NCBI GenBank assembly: GCA_964345105.1
Contig: CAYFPZ010000022.1
Location: 1-13,290 of the forward strand
Source: DG-33 sp964345105
GTDB taxonomy: Archaea > Hadarchaeota > Hadarchaeia > Hadarchaeales > Hadarchaeaceae
Length of the DNA stretch: 13,290 nucleotides
Reading direction: 5' to 3'
Shown here piece after piece: positions 5,176 to 11,842 of this stretch. The notes beneath the pieces were generated by a model, which was not told the origin of the DNA, searched no databases, and was given only the letters and a program-made list of their open reading frames with translations. The number at the start of each line of letters is the position of its first letter. Position 1 is the stretch's first letter. The translations under genes and the position numbers were made by a program.

Positions 5176-6366
5176 TTACATCAGACCTTTGAGCTTCCAC
5201 ATAAGTTTTGGACTAACTTTCATTAACACCTTTAGCATGTCGGTCAGACTTATCTTCTCGAATTCTACTCCCTGCAGAGCCTTCGCGAGCTGATCAAGTT
5301 CCTCGTCGGACATGCTCAAAAGCACTTCTTTAGCCTTAAGGTAGCGCTCCAACTTTTTCCCCATCTGCTCGCGCCAACGCTTTTCGTATTCTTTAAGTTT
5401 TTTCTCCGAAACATCCCCAGAAGCTACCGCTTTCGCCGCGACCTCCCCTGCTATATCTCCTGCACGCATGGCCGAGTCAATCCCGCCGCCCGTCAGAGCG
5501 TTGACTTGACGAGCTGCATCCCCAACTATCAACAAGTTGTCTTTGACTGTCTTCGGTATGGGGCCGCCGACCGGTACCCCACCACCATTTATTTCAATTA
5601 CTCGTCCCTTCTTGAGCCCGGGCATAGAATTGACAAAGTCTTTCAAGTAATCTATCGCTGGACGCTGCATACGGCTGCTAAGGATACCTATGCCAACGTT
5701 CGCCATGTCTCTGCCCTTCGGGAATACCCAAGCGTAACCGCCTGGGGTGATTTTGCTCCCAAAATAGTACTCCATGACCTCCGGCGACTTGATGTCGATG
5801 CCAACCATCTGGAACTGCGCGCATGACTCGATGTCCACCAGTTTGAGTGTAGTGTTAACGCCAGCCCAGCGCGCCACTCTGGAGACGACGCCATCTGCAG
5901 CTATCACGACCTTCGCCCTAACTTCCATTCTGCCGTCAAAGCTGCTTGCCTTCACGCCGACGATTTTCTTTCCATCCATCAGTAAACCATCTACCAAAGT
6001 TCCAACCCTTACGTCCGCGCCCTCTTTTGCTGCGAGCATCGCGAGGTGCTTGTCGAAAACTTTTCTATCCAAGATGAAGCCAACTTTACCGTGCACTACC
6101 TTTTTCTCTGCTATAGAAACTTCGAGGCCCGATGGCGAAATGAGTTTAACCGCTTTCACCTCGCCAGCTATCCATCGGGGATTCGGCTTTATCCCAAGGT
6201 CCAACAGCGGCTCCTCAGCCAGTGCCTCACCGCACTGTACTGGCACCCCCAGCTCGCGCCGCTTATCAAGCAACAAAACTCCTGCCCCGGCTCTGGTAGC
6301 CGCTCGAGCAGCCATCGACCCTGCTGGGCCCGCCCCCACCACTACGATATCATAATCCTCTTTCAA
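5176..6366 (-). CDS. Geranylgeranyl reductase (archaeal lipid saturation)
   Basis: This 396-residue FAD flavoprotein of the geranylgeranyl reductase family probably saturates the isoprenoid chains of (di)geranylgeranylglycerol phospholipids at the membrane. Visible are the Rossmann motif GAGPAGS (11-17), the family PVQCGEAL segment with C45, the substrate motif YAWVFPKG (211-218) and the second FAD motif GDAARQVNALTGGGI (282-296). The C-terminal 80 residues are helical and lysine-rich. The start is TTG 6366; a TGA lies directly upstream in frame, so no longer form is possible. The gene overlaps the upstream ferredoxin by 17 bases, and that ferredoxin is a natural electron donor. A related prenyl-chain reductase, for example of quinones or polyprenols, cannot be excluded. 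Confidence 0.92.
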   Translation of the reverse strand: MKEDYDIVVVGAGPAGSMAARAATRAGAGVLLLDKRRELGVPVQCGEALAEEPLLDLGIKPNPRWIAGEVKAVKLISPSGLEVSIAEKKVVHGKVGFILDRKVFDKHLAMLAAKEGADVRVGTLVDGLLMDGKKIVGVKASSFDGRMEVRAKVVIAADGVVSRVARWAGVNTTLKLVDIESCAQFQMVGIDIKSPEVMEYYFGSKITPGGYAWVFPKGRDMANVGIGILSSRMQRPAIDYLKDFVNSMPGLKKGRVIEINGGGVPVGGPIPKTVKDNLLIVGDAARQVNALTGGGIDSAMRAGDIAGEVAAKAVASGDVSEKKLKEYEKRWREQMGKKLERYLKAKEVLLSMSDEELDQLAKALQGVEFEKISLTDMLKVLMKVSPKLMWKLKGLM

Positions 6367-6523
6367 TCATTACCGCCCCCACAGGACATGATTTTTCGCA
6401 GATTCCGCAGTTATTGCAGCTTTTATCAGCTCGAACGTAAGCTTCTGCCACTTCGATTGCGTTTACAGGACAAACGCTCGCGCACGCGCCGCATCTTATA
6501 CAAATGTTTGTATCGACTTTCAT
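6350..6523 (-). CDS. 2[4Fe-4S] ferredoxin, 57 residues
   Basis: This short minus-strand gene encodes two perfect CxxCxxCxxxCP cluster motifs: C8/C11/C14/C18-P19 and C36/C39/C42/C46-P47. It is a bacterial-type 2[4Fe-4S] ferredoxin, cytoplasmic and a low-potential electron carrier. Its 3' end overlaps the geranylgeranyl reductase by 17 bases. Pairing of such a ferredoxin with geranylgeranyl reductase is known in Methanosarcina, where the ferredoxin supports full lipid saturation, so this one is probably the dedicated donor. ATG 6523 is the only start before an in-frame stop. AGGAATGTAGAG lies upstream, and a TATA-like box at 6558-6564 predicts a leader of about 12 bases. Confidence 0.93.
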   Translation of the reverse strand: MKVDTNICIRCGACASVCPVNAIEVAEAYVRADKSCNNCGICEKSCPVGAVMIERGL

Positions 6524-6541
6524 CTCTACATTCCTAAAAAT

Positions 6542-6564
6542 TAGTAGCTATCACTACTATTTAT
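6542..6564 (-). promoter_or_regulatory. Ferredoxin-reductase promoter with inverted repeat
   Basis: On the minus strand, ATAAATA (6564-6558) is a good TATA box 26 bases from a predicted start near 6535. The inverted repeat TAGTAG-(6)-CTACTA (6542-6559) fills the space between TATA box and start and is a candidate repressor site. The box could also serve the plus strand (TATTTAT). Confidence 0.45.
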
Positions 6565-6583
6565 CCTCGCAGTTGATGTACTC

Positions 6584-6712
6584 GTGGATGAAAAAGAAGC
6601 CATCATCAGTTTATTTAACTACTCCGCTTGTGGCTGGGTGGAGAACCCCGTGATAGCTAAGAACTTCAAAGAGTTTCTTGAGCTCCTTTGGGAGAGTTCC
6701 ATAACCCAATAA
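6584..6712 (+). CDS. Possible 42-residue protein of unknown function
   Basis: A GTG-started frame reads for 42 codons before TAA. Its composition looks protein-like: acidic start DEKEAIISLF, then ACGWVENPVIAKNF and KEFLELLWES, an amphipathic helix with two Trp. TTGATG precedes the GTG by 5 bases, and TATTTAT at 6558-6564 would put transcription start near the GTG. I do not recognise a family. It could be a real small protein, the remnant of a decayed gene, or chance. The frame is closed upstream by TAG at 6545. Confidence 0.35.
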   Translation: MDEKEAIISLFNYSACGWVENPVIAKNFKEFLELLWESSITQ

Positions 6713-6730
6713 CCCATCAACAAAAATGCC

Positions 6731-7975
6731 TCACCCAAAATCCGTCAGCGTGCGTTGAGCTTTCGGCGGTAGGGTCGTGGCAAGCTCAAGAGGGATCTCA
6801 AGATAGCCGTATCGTCCCCCTCCCCCCGGAACCACCTTCAACTCGCCCGCCCTAAATGCCTTAATCACGGCTGCAACTTTCGCCCCAGCTGTATTCGCTA
6901 GCTCCTCCGGATGCACGTCTATGAGCACTTCAATCTCGTTACCGAAACGTGCAACGAGCTTCTCCCACATCGATTGAACTCCCGGCGCGTGCGCATTTTT
7001 TTCTCCCAGCGCCAATGCAATAACTTCGGCGAGCGGCGCTATTCGTAAATAGTTTGGGCGGTGAGGCGGATGTTTTGGCTCTGGGTAATCCGCAAGCTCA
7101 CCGACACGATCCCAGACCCCCTTCTTGACCCACCCGCCGCATTTATCGCAACGCCATCGCGATGCTTTCGCTTGCTCAAATGTGAACTGCTTGTAACAAC
7201 GCGAGCAGGCGGTCATGTGATATTTACCCAAGCGGGGGTCGAAACCGACATTCAGTAAGATATGTCGTCCATTTTCCCGCTTGATCGCTTTGATAATCTC
7301 AGCATAAGTCGGTTCCACCAGCTCGAAGCGGTTGAACTCGCGGCCTAATTTATCGGGCCAAGGGGAATGGGCATCGCTGTTCGCCAAGAAGGTAACATCC
7401 CCAAGCTCCGCAATCTGATCCGCCATGTAGGTGTCTGCACTCAGCCCAAGCTCCAAGAATTTCACGTCTTTCACCCTGTCACCATAGCAGGCCCGCATGC
7501 TGTCAAATTCCTTGTACATGCTTGTCCATGGGGTGAAAGCGTGGCTGGGGCCTACCAAGCAGTCATGCGCCAGCGCTATGTCAACTATTGCCGGAGCATC
7601 CAACTCAACTCGTGCACGTCCATCTGCATTTATGTCACTTGAATGTTTCGCTAGTTTCTCACGCATGCTTTCAACGGTGGAAAGGCAAGGCAGAAAAATT
7701 AAATGGTGAACGCGGTGCTTGTCCTCGACCTCCACGGTCAGAACAAACTTTGTGTGGTAGCGGGGATGCTCGAAGGTACCCTCCGCGATTTCCTCGAGCT
7801 CCGTCTTTATGTTCTCAACCCACCTAGGATGAAAAACATCACCCGTGCCGACAAATGCCAGTCCCTTGAGTTTGGCCTGCTGCGCGATAATGTCCAAAAC
7901 CATCCTCGTGGAAGTTGCACCCGAGTATTTGGAATGTATATGTAGGTCAGCAGGATAAGTTTGGAACTCAGGCAC
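6731..7975 (-). CDS. Endonuclease Q (PHP-domain DNA repair nuclease)
   Basis: The 414-residue protein matches archaeal EndoQ throughout. EndoQ nicks DNA 5' of deaminated bases (uracil, hypoxanthine, xanthine) and abasic sites. The PHP metal site is visible: D10-L-H12-I-H14, GTGD (43-46), VEVED (81-85), HH (90-91), PSHAF (143-147) and SDAHS (200-204). A four-cysteine zinc site follows (C257, C260, C276, C279), then a helical domain and the GGGG segment 384-387. The C-terminus ends QRTLTDFG, a shortened PIP-box-like motif; Pyrococcus EndoQ binds PCNA through a similar tail. The start is GTG 7975, with AGGT about 8 bases upstream and a TATA-like box at 8007-8014. A weak T5 tract (6722-6726, minus strand) follows the stop. 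Confidence 0.93.
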   Translation of the reverse strand: MPEFQTYPADLHIHSKYSGATSTRMVLDIIAQQAKLKGLAFVGTGDVFHPRWVENIKTELEEIAEGTFEHPRYHTKFVLTVEVEDKHRVHHLIFLPCLSTVESMREKLAKHSSDINADGRARVELDAPAIVDIALAHDCLVGPSHAFTPWTSMYKEFDSMRACYGDRVKDVKFLELGLSADTYMADQIAELGDVTFLANSDAHSPWPDKLGREFNRFELVEPTYAEIIKAIKRENGRHILLNVGFDPRLGKYHMTACSRCYKQFTFEQAKASRWRCDKCGGWVKKGVWDRVGELADYPEPKHPPHRPNYLRIAPLAEVIALALGEKNAHAPGVQSMWEKLVARFGNEIEVLIDVHPEELANTAGAKVAAVIKAFRAGELKVVPGGGGRYGYLEIPLELATTLPPKAQRTLTDFG

Positions 7976-8006
7976 GCGGATACCTACTCGATGTTGCGGT
8001 TCAACG

Positions 8007-8014
8007 TTTTAAAA
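8007..8014 (-). promoter_or_regulatory. TATA-like box of the EndoQ gene
   Basis: The symmetrical TTTTAAAA predicts minus-strand transcription start near 7984, about 9 bases before the GTG start. Confidence 0.4.
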
Positions 8015-8079
8015 GCTTAAGAGGATTCTGTTAACCCTCACTCCCAAGGTTAATCTACCGACTAAACTTTGTTATCTAG

Positions 8080-8086
8080 AAAAAAA
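8080..8086 (-). terminator. T-tract terminator after the PAC2 gene
   Basis: Seven T on the minus strand begin within 3 bases of the PAC2 stop codon. This is the probable end of the long information-processing operon. Confidence 0.5.
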
Positions 8087-8088
8087 TT

Positions 8089-8850
8089 CTATCCTATATA
8101 CCAAGCCTCTTCCTCTTCGCGCCGCCGCTCCTTGTTCGTACGAATATCCATTTCTTTTCGTATCCGATCGAGCGTATGCTCCGTTTCCCTCGCACGATGT
8201 TCGAGAGCACTCATATTTACCTTTATACCCAAAACGCCAACGAGTACCTCAAGTACCGCCTGCGCAGCGCGGTGATCAACCATCATCCCGTGAGTTTCAC
8301 CAAGTAAACATGCCCCGCGTATCCCGCGCAGCCTTCCAAGCCCCAGCAGCAAACCCGCAGCACCAATTATCGGCCCTCCACCCTCCTCCACCTCGACGCC
8401 ATGCTTCTGGAATTCCTTCAGAAGCGCCGGGTCGCCCACTCCCACAACTCTCGGTTTCACCTTCGAATACTTACCCGTCGCATACCCGCCGAGGGTGAAA
8501 AGCTGTTTCACATTAAACTTCTCTACAATGTCGAGGATGCTCTTGACGACCTCATAGTGCCCCTCAGATGCAATTGGCTGTACATCCCCGACCAAAATTA
8601 TAACCTCTTTGCCGTCGGCGCGTGCCCAGTAAAATTCGTTCCTTAGCGGCCTTAGCGTGCCGTTCGCTTCGACCACAACGTGATGTGGGAAGTAGGGCGA
8701 GCAAAGCTCAGCAAATTTTTTAGCATGAAACTCTTCCAGCAAGTGCTCCGCCGCCAGCTTTCCGACGTACCCCATGCCCGGCAAGCCCTCGATCAGGACC
8801 GGCGCCTTTAGCTTGGGCTTCGAGAGGATTTTTACAGTCGTCTTTTCCAT
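8089..8850 (-). CDS. PAC2-family proteasome assembly chaperone
   Basis: This 253-residue protein of the PAC2 (PbaA/PbaB) ATP-independent chaperone family acts on archaeal 20S proteasome assembly. Family features are IEGLPGMGYVGKLAAEHL near residues 20-37, LVGDVQP, TLGGYATG and GPIIGAAGLLLGL. The C-terminal 40 residues are a charged helix ending EEEEAWYIG. The tail W-Y-I-G is one residue longer than a HbYX motif, the hydrophobic-Tyr-X end that docks in proteasome pockets. I chose ATG 8850 (AAGGTGTG upstream), not a longer frame from 8964, because the extension is the shadow of nop10. It lies 2 bases after the nop10 stop and is last in the operon. Confidence 0.9.
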   Translation of the reverse strand: MEKTTVKILSKPKLKAPVLIEGLPGMGYVGKLAAEHLLEEFHAKKFAELCSPYFPHHVVVEANGTLRPLRNEFYWARADGKEVIILVGDVQPIASEGHYEVVKSILDIVEKFNVKQLFTLGGYATGKYSKVKPRVVGVGDPALLKEFQKHGVEVEEGGGPIIGAAGLLLGLGRLRGIRGACLLGETHGMMVDHRAAQAVLEVLVGVLGIKVNMSALEHRARETEHTLDRIRKEMDIRTNKERRREEEEAWYIG

Positions 8851-8852
8851 TT

Positions 8853-9014
8853 TCACACCTTCCCGGCCTGCTTTTTCAGCATGCGCCGGTATTTGCCGTA
8901 TGGGTCGAGCGGTGAGAATTTGGGTGGGTGGGGTGAAATCGCCTGCCCTCCACAACTTGGACATACATCCTTAAGCGTATAAGCACCACACGACTTACAT
9001 TTTTTTAATTTCAT
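8853..9014 (-). CDS. nop10: H/ACA RNP protein Nop10
   Basis: This 53-residue Nop10 is a core protein of H/ACA ribonucleoproteins that guide rRNA pseudouridylation with Cbf5, Gar1 and L7Ae. It has the archaeal zinc ribbon (KKCKSCGAYTL, C6/C9, then VCPSCGG, C18/C21) and the signature HPPKFSPLDPYGKYRR that binds Cbf5. Its ATG overlaps the aIF2-alpha stop (ATGA), and the PAC2 gene starts 2 bases after its stop. This is the usual archaeal order. Confidence 0.95.
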   Translation of the reverse strand: MKLKKCKSCGAYTLKDVCPSCGGQAISPHPPKFSPLDPYGKYRRMLKKQAGKV

Positions 9015-9808
9015 CTTCGCCCCGTCCTGTGAAATTCTCCTTTCCCACCTGCCTTTTTCACGGCTGCGATGGCCTCATCAACTGCTTTCTGCATCACGCT
9101 CTCAGCAACTTTGTATGAGGGGGCAGTAACCTCGACGCGATATCTCGGCGAACCCACATAGTAGAACTCCACATTAATCCCATTTCTATTCGTGGAGTCG
9201 CGGGCATCTGTCATGGCTGATTTTATCACCTCGACACCATTGGGGGAAGGGCAACTCAAGTCGAGGTAACCAAAGACATTATAAGACGGTGCTTCGACCT
9301 TTGAAGCCGCGATATCGCTGAGCACATCCACCCAGCGCTGGTCCTTGACCACATCGATCAGGGTACTCTTGTCCTTCGCAGCTGACTCGAGCGCTGAGTA
9401 AAGATCACCAAATTTGTCCTCCAACGTAACGCCTATCTCCTCGTAGGCTTCGTCGAGATTTTTTCCAAGCTTGCCTGCCGCCAGCTCAAGGAGCTTCTCA
9501 GCCCTCTGCTCCCGTTTCAACTGCTGTACCTTCCACCGACGCTCGCTTTCCTTGACCCTGCGAATCGAGAGATCTATATGCTTTCGTTGGGGGTCCACAG
9601 CCAAAACCTTGCACACCGCCTTTTGCCCCTCCCGAACGTAATCACGAATGTTTTTGATCCAGCCCGAAGCGACCTCAGATATGTGAACCATTCCCTCTTC
9701 TCCACCATACTCATCGAGCCTCATGAATGCGCCTTGATTGAAGACCTTTGTTATCGTGCACATGACGAATTCATCAACGGCCGGCCACTCCGACTTACGC
9801 TTTACCAA
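9011..9808 (-). CDS. eif2a: Translation initiation factor aIF2 alpha subunit
   Basis: This 265-residue alpha subunit of aIF2 belongs to the heterotrimer that brings initiator Met-tRNA to the small ribosomal subunit. An N-terminal S1 OB-fold (about 10-84, with GAFMRLDEYGGEEGMVHISE) is followed by a helical domain (about 90-170) and a C-terminal alpha/beta domain that binds the gamma subunit. S48 in EVASGW sits near the site matching eukaryotic Ser51. The start is TTG 9808, which gives the family's MVxRKxEWP opening. A GGAGTGAAGGGGG stretch spanning the S27e stop serves as ribosome site. The gene starts 13 bases after rps27e and overlaps nop10 by 4. Confidence 0.95.
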   Translation of the reverse strand: MVKRKSEWPAVDEFVMCTITKVFNQGAFMRLDEYGGEEGMVHISEVASGWIKNIRDYVREGQKAVCKVLAVDPQRKHIDLSIRRVKESERRWKVQQLKREQRAEKLLELAAGKLGKNLDEAYEEIGVTLEDKFGDLYSALESAAKDKSTLIDVVKDQRWVDVLSDIAASKVEAPSYNVFGYLDLSCPSPNGVEVIKSAMTDARDSTNRNGINVEFYYVGSPRYRVEVTAPSYKVAESVMQKAVDEAIAAVKKAGGKGEFHRTGRR

Positions 9809-9821
9809 CTAAACGCCCCCT

Positions 9822-10001
9822 TCACTCCACCACACCAAGAATCGTGGTCTTTATTTCCGCCTTTCCCCCACGCGGTACCGCGAGCGTCTTGCTACATACC
9901 TTGCATTTGACGATAGAGCTAACATGACTGTACACCAACTGTTCATTCTCGCAATCATTACATCTGACCCTCAAAAACCTCGAGCGCTGTTTTTCCTCCA
10001 T
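9822..10001 (-). CDS. rps27e: Ribosomal protein S27e
   Basis: This 59-residue small-subunit ribosomal protein has the four-cysteine zinc finger C14-x2-C17 (VRCNDCENEQ) and C33-x2-C36 (KCKVCSKTL), followed by AVPRGGKAEIK, all typical of S27e. ATG 10001 has GGTGA placed 5 bases upstream (overlapping the L44e stop region). It lies 8 bases after rpl44e and is translated together with it and aIF2-alpha. Confidence 0.95.
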   Translation of the reverse strand: MEEKQRSRFLRVRCNDCENEQLVYSHVSSIVKCKVCSKTLAVPRGGKAEIKTTILGVVE

Positions 10002-10009
10002 TTGCTCAC

Positions 10010-10288
10010 CTATTCCTCAAACTTCACACTTTTCGCCCTGAAACCGCGACGAGGGTGGGACTTCTTGCAGACGCTGCACTTGAGCATCAGGACTACCTTC
10101 TTTGTCGCCTTTGCAAATTTCTTCTGCTCGGACCTAGGTTGGCTGCCGTACCCTGCAGTGACGCGCGCGAACTGGCGCTGCCCCCAACTCAGCCGACGCG
10201 GGGAGCGCTTCTTTAGCTGGGATACCCTGTGCTCGGTATGCTTTCTACAAGACGGGCAATAGGTTTTAAGCTTTTTTGGGACTTTCAT
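10010..10288 (-). CDS. rpl44e: Ribosomal protein L44e
   Basis: This 92-residue large-subunit protein sits near the ribosomal E site. Zinc pairs are C11-x2-C14 (YCPSCRKHTEH) and C71-x2-C74 (KCSVCKKSH). The basic central stretch and GYGSQPRSEQKKFAK are family hallmarks. It has the usual archaeal length. It begins 46 bases after gins51; that gap holds a T7 tract but no clear TATA box at the right distance. It may use a promoter inside gins51 or depend on readthrough. Confidence 0.95.
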   Translation of the reverse strand: MKVPKKLKTYCPSCRKHTEHRVSQLKKRSPRRLSWGQRQFARVTAGYGSQPRSEQKKFAKATKKVVLMLKCSVCKKSHPRRGFRAKSVKFEE

Positions 10289-10316
10289 GTAATCTCTTAA
10301 ATTTTAGCCTCTTCCC

Positions 10317-10323
10317 CAAAAAA
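10317..10323 (-). terminator. T7 tract between gins51 and rpl44e
   Basis: On the minus strand seven T follow the gins51 stop by 11 bases. This is the only T-tract in the 5-kb cluster and could terminate part of the transcripts, separating replication-gene levels from ribosomal-gene levels. Confidence 0.35.
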
Positions 10324-10334
10324 GGTATCGCCGA

Positions 10335-10886
10335 CTAAACCTTGACCTCAATTTTTCTCGCGAGACCATGCTTAACCATGAGCTCGGCGCTGCGTCTCGG
10401 TAGGCTGGTTATCTCGCCCTTCTTGAACGGTCCGTATTGTCGGAGGTCATCGCCGACTATGGTTGGAACCTCAGCCTGTATAATCAATAAAACATTTGTT
10501 ATCTCACGAGGCGCCGCGAGTTCCGCACTCCCGGCAATCGTTGGAGGGATGAGTTCGGCGCAAAGCTTCTCCAAGCTCTGCCTTATCTCGTTAAACGCGT
10601 AGCGCTCGCGCTCCAGCAAGGGGTCCGGCAGTCTTCCATGAGCTACCTCATCGATGGCCTTGAGCGTGCGGGAAAGGTAGATCTCCTGTACCATTTGAAA
10701 AACATTTTGTAGCTCCTCCCGCAGCAACTCCTCCCGCAGCGGTTCACTGCGCTTGAGCTCAAGATTCAGCTGCGCCACGTACTTAGCTACATTTTGGTAG
10801 AATTCCTCTGGAATCTCCACAAGCTCACGTGAAGTTTTTTCCGCCAACCACACCTGCTTCACGTCATCATACGAAAATTCGACCAT
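10335..10886 (-). CDS. gins51: GINS complex subunit Gins51
   Basis: The 183-residue replication factor has the Sld5/Psf1 layout: a long helical A domain (about 1-120) followed by a small C-terminal B domain (128-183, with VPTIVGDDLRQYGPFKKGEI then LPRRSAELMVKHGLA). With MCM and GAN/Cdc45 it forms the replicative helicase. In archaea with only this subunit it forms a homotetramer; whether a Gins23 partner exists elsewhere cannot be seen. The ATG overlaps the priS stop by one base (TGATG), indicating coupled translation. Confidence 0.92.
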   Translation of the reverse strand: MVEFSYDDVKQVWLAEKTSRELVEIPEEFYQNVAKYVAQLNLELKRSEPLREELLREELQNVFQMVQEIYLSRTLKAIDEVAHGRLPDPLLERERYAFNEIRQSLEKLCAELIPPTIAGSAELAAPREITNVLLIIQAEVPTIVGDDLRQYGPFKKGEITSLPRRSAELMVKHGLARKIEVKV

Positions 10887-11842
10887 CAGCTCTCACGCTC
10901 ACGTACAAATTTTGGGAGCGCGTCTTCCAGCTTGAAACGCTCCATATCCCGCACAAGCATGCATTTCATACTAACTCCGGAGTGTAGACTCGAGGGTAAA
11001 CGCAAGATGCGCTTCGTGTCAATCGTGACCTTACCATCGGTGCACTCCGAATTCAGCCTAACCAAAAAATCCAAAAGTTGCCGAAATGTCTTTGGGCCGA
11101 ACCCCCCGAGCGAGGAAAGCTCATCCAATTTTCCACTGCGTATCGCCTCTAAAGCCCGTTCCTTTTCAGCCAATAGTTTTTGACTCATGGACTTTCTTAT
11201 CCCGCGAGCTTCCGAAAGCCGCTGTTCGTCCAATCCCTTAAAAGTCCGCGCGAGGCGCTCCCGAAAGACTTGAGAATATCCAAGCGCCATTGTGACATCG
11301 GTAGGGATCACGCTGCCGGTGACGTACTCGACAACTTGGGTCCGCTCGGTTTGCTCCAATGTCATTATTGTATCATCATTTACTCGAATGTGGAAGCCTC
11401 GACCCGAATATGAAAAGACGATGTTGCGCAGCCCTAAATCCGTGCGCATGGTATCGGCGAACTCTATCGCGATTCGACGGGCCTCATCGATGCATCGTTC
11501 ACAAACTTTCCCGGACGTACAACCACAACTTTTCAGAGGGAGATCCTTAGCATCGATATCAAAAGCAAGCTCGGATTTCATCCACCCCTTCCGCATCGAC
11601 GGCTGCTCGTAAAGTGCGACGCTAGCGAAGACGGAGTAAGGTGCCTTGTTCTGTAAATACCCCGTCAATTGCTCGACGGTCGTGAACTGATTGTATCGGT
11701 GGCTTGGCCCCGTGCCATCTAGATCGAACCCGAACTCACGGAGGGAAAGGGTGTGGAGGATAAAATCGGGCAACTCGCTTTTGTTCCATTCTTCGGAGTA
11801 AAATTGCTTTCGCTCCTCTGGGGTTGCTTCGCGCATTTTCAT
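10886..11842 (-). CDS. priS: DNA primase catalytic (small) subunit PriS
   Basis: This 318-residue archaeo-eukaryotic primase catalytic subunit makes primers for DNA replication as a heterodimer with PriL. The metal-binding acids D95 and D97 (ELAFDIDAKD) and the third acid D275 (TIDTKR) are present, with the nucleotide-site SGRGFHIRV (146-154) and LPSSLHS (282-288). A zinc knuckle C106/C108/C114/C117 follows the first acids. It is slightly shorter than Pyrococcus PriS, mainly in the helical domain. ATG 11842 directly follows the priL stop, with GGTGGA inside the end of priL as ribosome site; ATG 11836 is an alternative. Confidence 0.96.
   Translation of the reverse strand: MKMREATPEERKQFYSEEWNKSELPDFILHTLSLREFGFDLDGTGPSHRYNQFTTVEQLTGYLQNKAPYSVFASVALYEQPSMRKGWMKSELAFDIDAKDLPLKSCGCTSGKVCERCIDEARRIAIEFADTMRTDLGLRNIVFSYSGRGFHIRVNDDTIMTLEQTERTQVVEYVTGSVIPTDVTMALGYSQVFRERLARTFKGLDEQRLSEARGIRKSMSQKLLAEKERALEAIRSGKLDELSSLGGFGPKTFRQLLDFLVRLNSECTDGKVTIDTKRILRLPSSLHSGVSMKCMLVRDMERFKLEDALPKFVRERES

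Noticed and set aside
5774..6355. A 193-codon plus-strand open frame
   Set aside because: It lies entirely antisense to the geranylgeranyl reductase, is Ser/Thr/Pro-rich low-complexity sequence, and shows no family motif.
6046..6537. A 163-codon plus-strand open frame
   Set aside because: It is antisense to the reductase and ferredoxin, both of which carry unmistakable cofactor motifs.
8851..8964. A longer PAC2 start at 8964 adding 38 residues
   Set aside because: The extension is nop10 read in the wrong frame; ATG 8850 has its own ribosome site and gives the family N-terminus.
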